From assembly GCF_008831035.1 (NCBI RefSeq), contig NZ_WAJR01000001.1:62001-126000 (forward strand): a stretch of 64,000 nt of DNA, written 5' to 3'. Positions 14,968-24,505 of this stretch are shown piece by piece (the first letter of the stretch is position 1; each line of letters opens with the position of its first letter). The notes under the pieces were generated by a model. It made no database searches and was not told where the DNA came from. It saw only the letters and a list, made by a program, of their open reading frames with translations. Source of the DNA: Ellagibacter isourolithinifaciens (GTDB lineage: Bacteria; Actinomycetota; Coriobacteriia; Coriobacteriales; Eggerthellaceae). Position numbers and translations under genes: made by a program.

Positions 14968-15237
14968 AGTTCAAAACCAAATACGACGAAATGCGTTGAC
15001 GAGGAAAGTAAGGACGAACCCATCTCTCAGAGAGCCGGCGGATGCTGCGAGCCGGTGGTGGGCGGCCCCGAATGCCACCTCCGAGCAGTTCGGCGCGAAC
15101 GTTTTGCGTGCTTTGCGAATGACCTTCGCAATCGCGTGAGGCAAGTAGCCTGAATCGGCGACTCCGTTATCGGTCCGCGGTTTACTCCGTTGTTCCCAAG
15201 AGGTCCTGGTGCAGGTGCTTGCAGCCAGGATTTTTTT
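14968..15237 (+). ncRNA. T-box leader upstream of ilvD
   Basis: A tRNA-sensing T-box. Stem I is clear: GAGG (15001-15004) pairs with CCTC (15078-15081) around an internal loop holding AGTA (15007-15010) and GAA (15070-15072), the loop-E pair that flanks the specifier. The distal part AGAGAGCCGGCGG...GCTGCGAGCCGG is the standard Stem I head. The triplet in the specifier position reads GCC (Ala) if one base follows GAA, rather than the Ile, Val or Leu codon expected for ilv genes. The T-box sequence is degenerate: CGGTCCGCGG (15171-15180) instead of TGGnACCGCGG. A terminator ends the leader, so control is by transcription attenuation. Confidence 0.8.
15204..15237 (+). terminator. T-box attenuator terminator
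   Basis: TCCTGG-TGCA ... TGCA-GCCAGGA followed by seven T residues. It is the off-state of the T-box, 35 bases before ilvD. Confidence 0.88.
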
Positions 15238-15271
15238 ATGGGCGGTGACGCCCGAAGGGAGGACACGGAAC

Positions 15272-16948
15272 ATGCAGCTTCGCAGCGATGCCATCAAGGT
15301 GGGTGCCGCGCGCGCCCCGCATCGCAGCCTGCTCAAGGCTGACGGAATCACCGACGAGGAGATGGGCCGCCCGCTTATCGCCGTCGTCAATTCTCGCAAC
15401 GACATCATCCCCGGCCACAACAACCTCGACAAGATCTGCGAGGCCGTGAAGGCTGGCATCTACCTCGCAGGCGGCGTCCCGTTCGAGGTGTCCACCATCG
15501 GCGTGTGCGACGGCATCGCCATGAACCATGCGGGCATGCACTACTCGCTCGTGTCGCGCGAGGTCATCGCCGACAGCCTGGAGTGCGCGGTCGAGGGCCA
15601 CGCGTTCGACGGCATCGTGTGCATTCCCAACTGTGACAAGATCGTCCCTGGCATGATTTTGGGCGCCCTTCGCGTGAACATCCCCACTGTGTTCGTCTCC
15701 GGCGGCCCGATGCTTCCCGGCCATGAGCCTGGCTGCACGGGCGGCCCTACGACCGACCTGAACACGCTCTTCGACGGAGCGGGCAAGGTTGCTGCCGGCA
15801 CGATGAGCGAGGACGAGCTGAAGTACTACGAGGACACCGCGTGCCCGACCTGCGGAAGCTGCTCGGGAATGTTCACCGCGAACTCCATGAACTGCCTGTG
15901 CGAGGCGCTCGGCATCGCGCTTCCTGGAAACGGCACCATTCCCGCCGTGTACTCCGAGCGCCTTCGCCTTGCCAAGCATGCGGGCATGAAGGTCATGGAG
16001 CTGCTCGAGCGCGGTATCAGCTTCCGCGACCTCGTGTCCGAGGCGGCGATCCACAATGCCATGGAATGCGATATGGCTTTCGGCGGATCCACCAACACGG
16101 TGCTCCATCTGACCGCCATCGCCCAGGCGGCGGGGCATCCCATCACGATGGACGACTGGGATGCGGCGAGCGCCCGCACACCTCATCTTGTGAAGCTGCA
16201 GCCCTCGGGACCGCGCCCGCTTATCGACCTCTACGCCGTGGGCGGCGTGCCTGTCGTCATGCACGAGCTCAATGAGCTGGGGCTTCTCGACGAGTCCGCA
16301 CTTACCTGCATGGGTACGCTTCCCGAGTATATAAAGAACTGCACGAAACCCGCCGATGGCGAGGTGTGCCGCACGCACGACAACCCGTTCTCGAAGGTTG
16401 GTGCGCTGCGCGTGCTCCACGGCAACGTCGCTCCCGATGGCGGCATCGTGAAGAAGTCGGCCGTCGACCCCTCGATGCTCACGCACACAGGTCCTGCGCG
16501 CTGCTTCAATTCCGAAGAGGAAGCCTGCAAGGCAATCTTCGCGGGCGAGATCAAGGCGGGCGACGTCGTCGTCATCCGTTATGAGGGCCCGGCTGGCGGC
16601 CCTGGCATGCGCGAGATGCTCACGCCGACGTCCGCCATTGTGGGCATGGGGCTTTCCAAGTCCGTGGCGCTCATCACCGACGGGCGCTTCTCCGGCGCCT
16701 CGAAGGGCCCCTGCGTGGGACACGTGAGTCCTGAAGCCGCGGCGGGCGGCCCTATCGCCCTTATCGAGGACGGCGACGAGATCACGGTCGACATCGAAGG
16801 GGGAGAAATCAATCTCCATGTCGACGACGAGGAGCTTGCCCGCCGCCGCGCCGCGTTCGTCGCACCCGCACCGAAGCACAACCATGGCGTTCTCGCCAAG
16901 TATGCAAAGCTCGTCTCATCGGCCGATAAGGGGGCGTATGTCTCGTGA
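15272..16948 (+). CDS. ilvD: Dihydroxy-acid dehydratase
   Basis: A 558-aa Fe-S enzyme of the IlvD/Edd family that dehydrates 2,3-dihydroxy-isovalerate and 2,3-dihydroxy-3-methylvalerate, the third common step of valine and isoleucine synthesis. Cluster and metal motifs are visible: [11 protein letters not shown] (about 121-131) and [19 protein letters not shown] (about 192-210), plus the C-terminal [21 protein letters not shown]. The start at 15272 has GAAGGGAGGAC upstream and the usual [21 protein letters not shown] terminus; a frame extending into the leader was rejected. Its stop overlaps ilvB by four bases (GTGA), showing translational coupling in ilvDBNC. Confidence 0.97.
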   Translation: MQLRSDAIKVGAARAPHRSLLKADGITDEEMGRPLIAVVNSRNDIIPGHNNLDKICEAVKAGIYLAGGVPFEVSTIGVCDGIAMNHAGMHYSLVSREVIADSLECAVEGHAFDGIVCIPNCDKIVPGMILGALRVNIPTVFVSGGPMLPGHEPGCTGGPTTDLNTLFDGAGKVAAGTMSEDELKYYEDTACPTCGSCSGMFTANSMNCLCEALGIALPGNGTIPAVYSERLRLAKHAGMKVMELLERGISFRDLVSEAAIHNAMECDMAFGGSTNTVLHLTAIAQAAGHPITMDDWDAASARTPHLVKLQPSGPRPLIDLYAVGGVPVVMHELNELGLLDESALTCMGTLPEYIKNCTKPADGEVCRTHDNPFSKVGALRVLHGNVAPDGGIVKKSAVDPSMLTHTGPARCFNSEEEACKAIFAGEIKAGDVVVIRYEGPAGGPGMREMLTPTSAIVGMGLSKSVALITDGRFSGASKGPCVGHVSPEAAAGGPIALIEDGDEITVDIEGGEINLHVDDEELARRRAAFVAPAPKHNHGVLAKYAKLVSSADKGAYVS

Positions 16949-18912
16949 GTAACACTTTGAAAAGCAAGAAACCTCAGATTGGCGGGCCTTTGGGCCTGGG
17001 CAGCAAGACCGAGAAGCAGGGCCTTCGCATGAACGGTGCCGAGGCGATTATCGCCTCGCTCGAGGCCGAGGGCGTCGATTTGGTGTTCGGCTATCCCGGC
17101 GGGCAGGCGATCAAGCTCTACGACGCGCTCTACGACAGCAAGCAGATCACGCATATCCTCGCTCGTCACGAGCAGGGTGCGGTTCACGAGGCCGACGGCT
17201 ATGCGCGTGCGACGGGACGTCCTGGTGTGGCCATCGTCACGTCCGGCCCTGGTGCCACGAACACGGTGACGGGCATCGCGACGGCCTACATGGACTCCGT
17301 GCCCCTCGTCATCATCACCGGCCAGGTGCCGCGTGGCGTCATCGGCACCGACTCGTTCCAGGAATCCGACATCGTTGGCATCACGATGCCGATCGTCAAG
17401 CACTCTTTCCTTCTGCAGTCGGCGGAAGAGCTCACGACGACTTTCCGCGAGGCGTTCCATATCGCCTCGACGGGACGTCCCGGCCCCGTGCTCATCGACG
17501 TGCCTTCCGACATCCAAAGCGAGCAGATTGTCTTCAACTATCCTGATGCGGTGAACCTGCCGTCGTATCGTCCTACGTACAAGGGCAATGCCAAGCAGAT
17601 CAAGCAGGCGGTCGGCGTGATCGGGCGCGCAAGCAAGCCGATTCTCTACGTCGGCGGCGGCGCGATTGCATCCGGTGCCACCGAAGAGCTCGTGAAGCTT
17701 TCGACCATGATGCAGATTCCCGTGGTGACGACGCTCATGGGCAAAGGCGCCTTCCCGGCGTCGCACCCGATGAACTTGGGTCCTGTCGGTATGCACGGCT
17801 CGAAGTTTGCGAACCTAGCTATGACCGAGTCCGACCTGATCATCGCGGCGGGCGCGCGCTTCTCCGACCGTGTGACGGGCAAGCTCTCCGAGTTCGCGCC
17901 GCATGCTAAGGTCATCCACATCGACATCGACCCGGCCGAGATCGGCAAGATCCGCGAGGCGCAAGTGCCCATCGTCGGCGATTTGAAGGGCGTTGTCGCG
18001 GGCATCGTCGCCACGATCGAGAAGGAAGCCTGCGCGCCGCGCACCGAGGCGTGGAACGCGCAGATCGCGGAATGGCGTGAGCGCTACCCGTTCTATGACG
18101 CGCAGATCACCGAGAACCCTGACGAGATCGTTCCCGAGATCGCCATGCAGAAGCTCTCCGCGAAGCTCGACCCGCACAATTCTGTCGTCGTAACCGAGGT
18201 TGGCCAGCACCAGATGTGGGCCGCGCAGTTCATCGACCGCGAGGAGCCGCGCAGCTTCATCTCCTCGGGCGGCCTGGGCACGATGGGATTCGGCTTCCCC
18301 GCATCCATCGGCGCCGCGTTCGGGCGCCCGGGCGCGCAGGTGGTCTGCATCGCAGGCGACGGGTCGTTCCAGATGAACAGCCAGGAGATGGCGACCGCCG
18401 CCATTCACAACGTGCCGGTGAAGGTTGTTATCTTGGACAACCGCGCGCTTGGCATGGTGCACCAGTGGCAGAAGCTTTTCTACCGCGAGCGCTATTCGTT
18501 CACCGAACTCGATGCGAACCCGGATTTCGTGAAGCTCGCCGACGCGTACAGCTGGCAGGCCGAGCGCGTGACCGACCCCGCGAAGCTCGACGAGGCCTAT
18601 GATCGCATGCTCGCCTGCGACGGTCCTTTCCTTTTGGACGTTGCAATCTCCGACCAGCAGAACGTGTTCCCGATGGTCGCGCCTGGCAAGGCGATGAACG
18701 ACGTCATGGGCGCGATAGACGTGGCGGTCGGCGCCGTGCGCACCGATGTGCCGGGTGAGCCGGCGCCGGTGGTGCGCGAGAAGTCGCCCTGTGCGAAGAT
18801 CGACGCGCAGTTCGGCGGCCGCTGGGAGTCCGACCCTGAGGACAAGGGCTCGCACCAGGGTGAGGAGCCGGACGGGGAAGGCGCCGCTGAAGAGGAAGGG
18901 GATGTTCGATGA
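16945..18912 (+). CDS. ilvB: Acetolactate synthase large subunit
   Basis: A 655-aa ThDP enzyme that condenses pyruvate with pyruvate or 2-oxobutyrate. The catalytic Glu lies in [19 protein letters not shown], the FAD/central domain is intact, and the ThDP motif [12 protein letters not shown] is followed by [11 protein letters not shown]. It is longer than the usual 550-600 residues: about 30 polar residues precede the first domain and about 60 acidic, probably disordered residues (Glu, Asp, Gly, Pro) follow the last. The GTG start overlaps the ilvD stop by four bases, and the stop overlaps ilvN (ATGA). It pairs with the small subunit encoded next. Confidence 0.96.
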   Translation: MSNTLKSKKPQIGGPLGLGSKTEKQGLRMNGAEAIIASLEAEGVDLVFGYPGGQAIKLYDALYDSKQITHILARHEQGAVHEADGYARATGRPGVAIVTSGPGATNTVTGIATAYMDSVPLVIITGQVPRGVIGTDSFQESDIVGITMPIVKHSFLLQSAEELTTTFREAFHIASTGRPGPVLIDVPSDIQSEQIVFNYPDAVNLPSYRPTYKGNAKQIKQAVGVIGRASKPILYVGGGAIASGATEELVKLSTMMQIPVVTTLMGKGAFPASHPMNLGPVGMHGSKFANLAMTESDLIIAAGARFSDRVTGKLSEFAPHAKVIHIDIDPAEIGKIREAQVPIVGDLKGVVAGIVATIEKEACAPRTEAWNAQIAEWRERYPFYDAQITENPDEIVPEIAMQKLSAKLDPHNSVVVTEVGQHQMWAAQFIDREEPRSFISSGGLGTMGFGFPASIGAAFGRPGAQVVCIAGDGSFQMNSQEMATAAIHNVPVKVVILDNRALGMVHQWQKLFYRERYSFTELDANPDFVKLADAYSWQAERVTDPAKLDEAYDRMLACDGPFLLDVAISDQQNVFPMVAPGKAMNDVMGAIDVAVGAVRTDVPGEPAPVVREKSPCAKIDAQFGGRWESDPEDKGSHQGEEPDGEGAAEEEGDVR

Positions 18913-19394
18913 AGCATATCCTGTCTATCCTGGTCGAGAACAAGCCGGGCGTGCTCTCCCGCGTGACCGGGCTCATCTCACGCCGCGGGTTCAACATCGA
19001 CTCGCTGTCGGTGGGCCCGACCGAGGACCCCACGATGTCGCGTATCACTATCATCGTGAAGGCCGACGACGTGGCATACGAGCAGATTACCAAGCAGCTG
19101 CACAAGCTGGTCAGCGTCTATAAGATTAGCGACCTTACAAAGGAGTCCGCGATTGAGCGCGAGCTTGTGCTCTTCAAGGTGAATGCGTCGCCCGAGCGGC
19201 GAAACGAGATCATCGAGATCACGAACGTATTCCGTGCGAAGATCGTCGACGTGGGCAAAAGCTCGCTCACGATCGAGGCGACGGGCGACGAGAGCAAGCT
19301 TAAGGGCATGGAAGATCTCTTCCGCGCCTACGGCATCAAGGAGATTACGCGCACGGGCAAGATAGCCATGAGCCGTAATTCCAAGGAAGTGTAG
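18909..19394 (+). CDS. ilvN: Acetolactate synthase small (regulatory) subunit
   Basis: A 161-aa regulatory subunit. An N-terminal ACT domain starts at once ([32 protein letters not shown]), carries the GVLSRV/RGFNI valine-site pattern and is followed by VKADDVAYEQITKQLHKLV; the C-terminal ALS_ss domain ends with the short IARTG-like segment GIKEITRTGKIAMSR. It confers valine feedback inhibition on IlvB. The ATG start overlaps the ilvB stop (ATGA). It could equally be called ilvH; the names mark the same family. Confidence 0.96.
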   Translation: MKHILSILVENKPGVLSRVTGLISRRGFNIDSLSVGPTEDPTMSRITIIVKADDVAYEQITKQLHKLVSVYKISDLTKESAIERELVLFKVNASPERRNEIIEITNVFRAKIVDVGKSSLTIEATGDESKLKGMEDLFRAYGIKEITRTGKIAMSRNSKEV

Positions 19395-19484
19395 GGAGCG
19401 AACCCGTACTCCACCAGGGTATTTCCGCGAACGCGGTTGCCATAGAGCAAGGTAAAACCAGCCAAAAAGAAAGGACAAACTACC

Positions 19485-20489
19485 ATGGCTGTGACAATCT
19501 ATTACGAAGAGGACGTCAACCCGAAGATCATCCAGGGCAAGAAGATCGCCATCATCGGCTATGGCTCGCAGGGTCATGCCCATGCGCTCAACCTCATGGA
19601 CTCCGGCTGCGACGTGCGCGTCGGTCTCCGCGAGGGTTCCAAGTCCGCCGAGAAGGCTCGCGAGGCCGGCCTTAAGGTCGTTGACATGGACACCGCTGCC
19701 GAGGAAGCCGATCTCATCATGATCCTCACGCCGGACGAGACACAGCCGAAGGTCTACGAGGAGCACATCAAAGATCATCTGAAGGCTGGCGACACCCTCG
19801 CGTTCGCCCACGGCTTCAACATCCACTACGGCTACATCAAGGCCCCTGAGGACGTGAACGTCATCATGTGTGCTCCTAAGGGCCCGGGCCACATCGTCCG
19901 TCGTCAGTTCACCGAGGGCTCGGGCGTGCCCGACCTCGCGTGCGTGGCGCAGGACGCGACTGGCGATGCATGGGATATCGCGATGTCCTACTGCTGGGGC
20001 GTCGGCGGTGCCCGCTCCGGCATCATCAAGGCCACGTTCGCCGAGGAAACCGAAGAGGACCTCTTCGGTGAACAGGCAGTCCTTTGCGGCGGCCTCGTCG
20101 AGCTCGTTAAGGCCGGCTTCGAGACGCTGGTTGATGCCGGCTATCCGCCCGAGCTCGCTTACTTCGAGTGCTACCACGAGATGAAGATGATCGTCGACCT
20201 GATGTACGAGTCCGGCATCCACTTCATGAACTACTCCATCTCCAACACCGCCGAGTACGGCGAGTACTACGCGGGCCCGAAGGTCATCAACGAGGAATCT
20301 CGCGAGGCCATGAAGCTCATCTTGAAGCGTATCCAGAACGGCGAGTTCGCGAAGGAATTCGTCGCCGATTGCGAGAACGACCACAAGTGGCTTATCGAGC
20401 ATCGCGAGGCGATCAACAACCACCTCATCGAGACCACTGGCACCAAGATCCGCGGCATGTTCTCCTGGATCAAGTCTGACGAGCAGTAG
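19485..20489 (+). CDS. ilvC: Ketol-acid reductoisomerase (NADP+)
   Basis: A 334-aa class I enzyme that isomerises and reduces acetolactate or acetohydroxybutyrate. The Rossmann motif [13 protein letters not shown] is followed by [14 protein letters not shown], whose basic and Ser residues fit NADPH; the metal and substrate residues lie in the knotted C-terminal domain ([35 protein letters not shown]). Start behind AGAAAGGACAAAC. The 90-base gap from ilvN contains a small CCGCGaaCGCGG hairpin but no terminator, so ilvC probably belongs to the T-box operon. Confidence 0.97.
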   Translation: MAVTIYYEEDVNPKIIQGKKIAIIGYGSQGHAHALNLMDSGCDVRVGLREGSKSAEKAREAGLKVVDMDTAAEEADLIMILTPDETQPKVYEEHIKDHLKAGDTLAFAHGFNIHYGYIKAPEDVNVIMCAPKGPGHIVRRQFTEGSGVPDLACVAQDATGDAWDIAMSYCWGVGGARSGIIKATFAEETEEDLFGEQAVLCGGLVELVKAGFETLVDAGYPPELAYFECYHEMKMIVDLMYESGIHFMNYSISNTAEYGEYYAGPKVINEESREAMKLILKRIQNGEFAKEFVADCENDHKWLIEHREAINNHLIETTGTKIRGMFSWIKSDEQ

Positions 20490-20511
20490 TTCGGCGCAAG
20501 CTGATTGAATT

Positions 20512-20546
20512 AAGCGGGGCCCGCTCGGTGTGAGCGGGCCCCGCTT
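20512..20546. terminator. Convergent hairpin after ilvC
   Basis: AAGCGGGGCCCGCTC and GAGCGGGCCCCGCTT form a perfect 15-bp stem with a 5-base loop between the convergent ilvC and lipoprotein genes. There is no long T-run on either side, so termination may be partly factor-dependent. Confidence 0.65.
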
Positions 20547-20565
20547 GCGCTTGGGCAAAAGCGCT

Positions 20566-23013
20566 TTAATCCTCGAAGGATAGTTTCTCGTAGACGCCGA
20601 GCAGCGTGATGTCGAAGTATTTCTCGGTCTTGGATCCGCGGTTGTTGTCGTAGTTGTAGTAGTTCCTCTGGCTGAGCTTCATCTTTCCCGAGACAACGGG
20701 CGTGTAGTACTGACTGTGCTCGATGGCGCCCTTCGACTTGATGTAGCGGTCGGCCTTAGGCTCGACGCCGGAGACTGAGAAGCTGTAGTCTTCCTTCTTA
20801 CCAGCGTCGGGGAGCGCGATGCTGGCCTCGTCCTGCGCGAAGAGTATCTGGTGCAGTGTCTTTTTCCCGCCGTAGTAGTCGTAGATCTTTCGGAAACTGT
20901 CGATATCCGCCACAAGATGGGCATCGCTGCTCACGGTGAGCTGCGGCTGGTTTGCGCCTGTGCTCTTGTTCACCTTGAGGACGGCCGCTTGCGTCATGAG
21001 CGTGACTTCCTTGCCGGGCACCATGAAGTGACGCCACTTATCCGCATGTGGAACCACCTTGTAACTCTCGATCAGGCGGGACGCGCGCGCGGCGTAGCCT
21101 TCCTCGCTGTTGCTTGCGTTGTCCCTTGTTGCGCGAATGCGGCTGAACTCGTTTGTCACCTCGTAATCGTTGGCGATCTCGTTCGCTGAGTCGGTTCCGA
21201 AGAGCTGTTCCCAGCTTGCGATACATTGACTGAGCTCGACTTTTCTCTGCTCGTCGGATAGCGTGACATCATCGGCAAGATAGTCCATGTATCCCCTCAG
21301 CGCGAAGGCTGCGTATCCGCACAAAAGCCCGAACTTGTTGACAACCTCATCCTGAAAGCCCACTCGACCCGCAATGGTGTTTTGCTCCCAAGGGCTTTTG
21401 AGCAGGGATAACTTGAAGTATGCCTCGAGCGGGTTCAGCGCGACACCGACCTGCTCCGCCAAAAGCGCGCTGCAGTAATCGATGGCGTAGGCGTCGACGG
21501 TCTTCCCGTCGACGGTAAGCTTGGGGTTATCGGCGGAGCTTGCCGTCGCAAGGTACATGGCGACCCGTTTGCGCGCGGCGATGTAGTCATCGGTTCCCTC
21601 CTGGAAATCCTTCATGTAATCGCGGTTGAACTTCTCGATGATATCCACCAAATCGGTCGTGTTGCGGAAATACGTTTTGATCAGTTCGTTGATTATCGAG
21701 CAGAGCTCAGCTTCCTGAATCGCCGTGTACACGGCTTGGATTTCCCGCTCGATGTTGTCGAGGCGCGCACTGATCTCGCCAAGGGCGCGCTCGACGCCGT
21801 TGTTCGAGCCGAAAATCGCAGATAGGAGTGTGTTCGTGGCGTAGGTGACGGTCTTGTTGAGCGTGAGGTTGGCAACGCCTTTCAAGATGGTGTCGATGTC
21901 GCCCTGGACGAAGGGGATGTCGTTTTCGGCGCCTTGGTTCGCGGCCGCTAGCTCATCATCGGTGGGAAGCTCGATGCAGTTCTCGTCGATGGGGGTGTCG
22001 GGGTCGGGTTGGAAGTCTTCAAGGCGGCTCCATTCGGGGTCTTCGCTTGTGAGCTCGGGCTTGTCGGAGAAGGTGATATCGGCATCGCTGTCGGTGGCGG
22101 TGTCCGCCTGGCTGCCCTTAGCGGAATCCGAGTTTGCTGCGTCGGCTTCGTCCGCATATGCCTTTTCGGGACCTAACGAAACGGGGAAGGCGGCGGCGCT
22201 CGTCTTCGCATTGCCCGCCGCCTCAGCAACGACGGGGGGAAGCTCAAGGTCAGCGCAAAGGCCCAAAACGAAGGCGCGTTCGTCTTCGGTCCCCTGTCCT
22301 GTCAGCACCTGCACGAAGGCCTTGTTCGCCTGCGATGCGTAATCGGCGTCGACGGTGCGAACGGCGCAGGGGACCGATTCGAATTCGACCTGCTCTGCGT
22401 AGGGCGCGTATACCTCGCTCACGAGTGCGCCTGCGTCTACGTGCACGTCCGCGCGGCTGTCGCCCATGATCACCGATTGCACCGATGATTCGGAGCGAAG
22501 CTCAGCATCGGCTTTTCCCACGACGATAAGCGAGGCGATGCTGCCCGAGACTTCCGCGCGGTCGATGCCGCCCAAGAATAGCGCATCGATCGTAGCGTCC
22601 TCATCGATTAAAACCACGTAGCGGGACGCGATGTCGTCTGCGGCGAGCATCTCGATGTCGCCGTGTACGCGCACGGGCACGTTCGCTTGCCCGATTTGCG
22701 TCACCTGCTTCATACCGTCGGCGTCGCAGTAGGCGATGGCGAGCGTTTCGCCGTCGCCGCTCGGGACGATGCCGAGCTTCGAGCCGGTGAACGCGATTCC
22801 CTGCTTGGTTTCCTCCGTCCAGTCGGAAAACCACTTCCCGTCTTCCACGTGAAAGCTTGTTTCGCTTGGGGCGGGCGCACCGTAGCGGGGGGAGTCCGCC
22901 GTGCTATTTGCCTCGCAACCTGCGAACATGGTCAGTGCACCTCCCGACACAATGACCGTTGTTGCGGCGGCTCCGAGCTTGAGTGCGTCTCTTCTCGTGA
23001 TCGCGTTTTCCAT
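20566..23013 (-). CDS. Large Tat-type lipoprotein of unknown function
   Basis: An 815-aa exported protein that I cannot assign to a family. The N terminus has a twin-arginine signal (TRRDALKLGAAAT), a hydrophobic stretch and a lipobox-like FAGC near residue 30, so it should be lipid-anchored outside the membrane. Residues about 60-210 look beta-rich with short repeating strands. An acidic Ser/Asp/Ala linker follows (about 265-330). The centre (about 350-600) is strongly helical, with a heptad-like coiled coil (GEISARLDNIEREIQAVYTAIQE) and a hydrophobic helix before it (TYATNTLLSAIFG). The C-terminal part is rich in Tyr, Ser and Lys with a beta pattern. The helical core recalls alpha-helical pore-forming or surface-adhesion proteins, but this is only a resemblance. 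The start at 23013 follows AAAGGGGGA. It is divergent from serC. Confidence 0.75.
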   Translation of the reverse strand: MENAITRRDALKLGAAATTVIVSGGALTMFAGCEANSTADSPRYGAPAPSETSFHVEDGKWFSDWTEETKQGIAFTGSKLGIVPSGDGETLAIAYCDADGMKQVTQIGQANVPVRVHGDIEMLAADDIASRYVVLIDEDATIDALFLGGIDRAEVSGSIASLIVVGKADAELRSESSVQSVIMGDSRADVHVDAGALVSEVYAPYAEQVEFESVPCAVRTVDADYASQANKAFVQVLTGQGTEDERAFVLGLCADLELPPVVAEAAGNAKTSAAAFPVSLGPEKAYADEADAANSDSAKGSQADTATDSDADITFSDKPELTSEDPEWSRLEDFQPDPDTPIDENCIELPTDDELAAANQGAENDIPFVQGDIDTILKGVANLTLNKTVTYATNTLLSAIFGSNNGVERALGEISARLDNIEREIQAVYTAIQEAELCSIINELIKTYFRNTTDLVDIIEKFNRDYMKDFQEGTDDYIAARKRVAMYLATASSADNPKLTVDGKTVDAYAIDYCSALLAEQVGVALNPLEAYFKLSLLKSPWEQNTIAGRVGFQDEVVNKFGLLCGYAAFALRGYMDYLADDVTLSDEQRKVELSQCIASWEQLFGTDSANEIANDYEVTNEFSRIRATRDNASNSEEGYAARASRLIESYKVVPHADKWRHFMVPGKEVTLMTQAAVLKVNKSTGANQPQLTVSSDAHLVADIDSFRKIYDYYGGKKTLHQILFAQDEASIALPDAGKKEDYSFSVSGVEPKADRYIKSKGAIEHSQYYTPVVSGKMKLSQRNYYNYDNNRGSKTEKYFDITLLGVYEKLSFED

Positions 23014-23308
23014 GCGTCCCCCTTTCGTGGCGCATTCCCGCCGAATGTCGGCGCGTCTAAGGCGTGGCGTGCTGGGTTTCCTTAACGTGAAATTATACAA
23101 GGAATTCACATTCACTTTTGCGCCACACGGCCCTGAAAAGGGATGTGGCGTGCATCTTCGGGCCAAGGTGTCCCACCAAGGCGCGTAAACCCTTCTGCCG
23201 ACGATGCGCGCCCGCGCGGCCGAATGAGCGGGCGTTTCGGGCCCTTCGCTTGAGCGCTTTAGTAGAATAAAGTATATATCTGACTCTCGCGAGTAAAGGA
23301 GTGCGCTT

Positions 23309-24391
23309 ATGGGTAGGGTGTTCAACTTTTCTGCAGGTCCCGCAATGCTTCCCGAGGAGGTCTTGAAGACCGCGGCGGCGGAGATGCTCGATTACAACGG
23401 GTCTGGCATGTCGGTCATGGAGATGTCCCATCGCTCGGCGACGTTCAAGGGCATCATCGAGACCGCCGAGCAGGACATCCGCGATCTCATGTCCATCCCC
23501 GACAACTACCGCGTCCTCTTTTTGCAGGGCGGCGCTACCCAGCAGTTCGCGGCAATTCCTATGAACCTCATGCGCAACAAGGTTGCCGACTACATCGTGT
23601 CGGGTAACTGGTCGAAGAAGGCCTTCAAGGAGGCGAAGCTCTACGGCACCGCGAACCTTGTCGCTTCCTCCGAGGACGAGAACTTCACGCGCGTTCCCGA
23701 TTTCGACAGCGCCGCTTTCTCGCCCGACGCCGACTACGTCTACATATGCCAGAATGAGACGGTCTACGGCACGCGCTACACCCACCTTCCCGAGACGGGC
23801 GATATCCCGCTTGTCTCCGACGTCTCCTCGATGTTCCTCTCCGAACCCGTCGACGTCTCCAAGTACGGTCTCATCTACGGCGGTGTGCAGAAAAACGTCG
23901 GTCCTGCCGGCGTGGTCATCGTCATCGTGCGCGACGACCTTATCCGCGAGGACGTTTTGCCCTTCACGCCCACCATCATGCGCTACAAGACGCAAGCCGA
24001 CGCGGGCAGCCTGTCGAACACGCCGCCCGCCTACGGCATCTACGTCTGCGGCCTTGTCTTCAAATGGCTCAAAGAGCAGGGCGGACTTGAAGCTATGCAG
24101 AAGCGCAACCAGGAGAAGGCGGCGCTGCTCTACGACTACCTCGACCAGTCGAAGCTCTTCAGCGGCACGGCGCAAAAGGAGTTCCGCTCGCTCATGAACG
24201 TTCCCTTCGTCACGGGCGATGCCGATCTGGACGCGAAGTTCATCGCCGAGGCGAAGGCGCGCGGGCTCGAGAGCCTGAAGGGCCATCGCAGCGTGGGCGG
24301 CATGCGCGCGAGCATCTACAACGCGATGCCGCGTGAGGGCGTCGAAGCTTTGGTCGCGTTCATGGAAGAGTTCGAGAAAAACAACGCATAA
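23309..24391 (+). CDS. serC: Phosphoserine aminotransferase
   Basis: A 360-aa PLP class V aminotransferase making O-phosphoserine from 3-phosphohydroxypyruvate. FNFSAGPAMLPEEVL and MSVMEMSHRS at the N terminus, LFLQGGATQQFAAIPMNL, the PLP lysine in GGVQKNVGPAG and SLKGHRSVGGMRASIYNA near the C terminus are all present. Start behind TAAAGGAG. It is followed after 114 bases by serA, giving a serine-synthesis pair. A 17-bp hairpin sits in the gap. Confidence 0.97.
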   Translation: MGRVFNFSAGPAMLPEEVLKTAAAEMLDYNGSGMSVMEMSHRSATFKGIIETAEQDIRDLMSIPDNYRVLFLQGGATQQFAAIPMNLMRNKVADYIVSGNWSKKAFKEAKLYGTANLVASSEDENFTRVPDFDSAAFSPDADYVYICQNETVYGTRYTHLPETGDIPLVSDVSSMFLSEPVDVSKYGLIYGGVQKNVGPAGVVIVIVRDDLIREDVLPFTPTIMRYKTQADAGSLSNTPPAYGIYVCGLVFKWLKEQGGLEAMQKRNQEKAALLYDYLDQSKLFSGTAQKEFRSLMNVPFVTGDADLDAKFIAEAKARGLESLKGHRSVGGMRASIYNAMPREGVEALVAFMEEFEKNNA

Positions 24392-24418
24392 AGCCGTATA
24401 GTTGTGCTGACAGAAACG

Positions 24419-24456
24419 AATTCGGCCGCGGGGGAGCGTTCCCTCGCGGTCGAATT
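24419..24456 (+). promoter_or_regulatory. 17-bp hairpin between serC and serA
   Basis: AATTCGGCCGCGGGGGA (24419-24435), loop GCGT, TCCCTCGCGGTCGAATT (24440-24456): seventeen pairs including two G-T. No T-run follows, so it is not a simple terminator. It may act on mRNA stability or tune serA expression. Confidence 0.6.
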
Positions 24457-24505
24457 TGCGAATCGAGCGCGCGATAAGCGGCCTTGTCTGAGAAGGGAAT
24501 TCGCC

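Noticed and set aside
14845-15271. Extending ilvD upstream to a start at 15209
   Set aside because: That frame would read through the T-box terminator; the ATG at 15272 has a proper ribosome binding site and the conserved N terminus.
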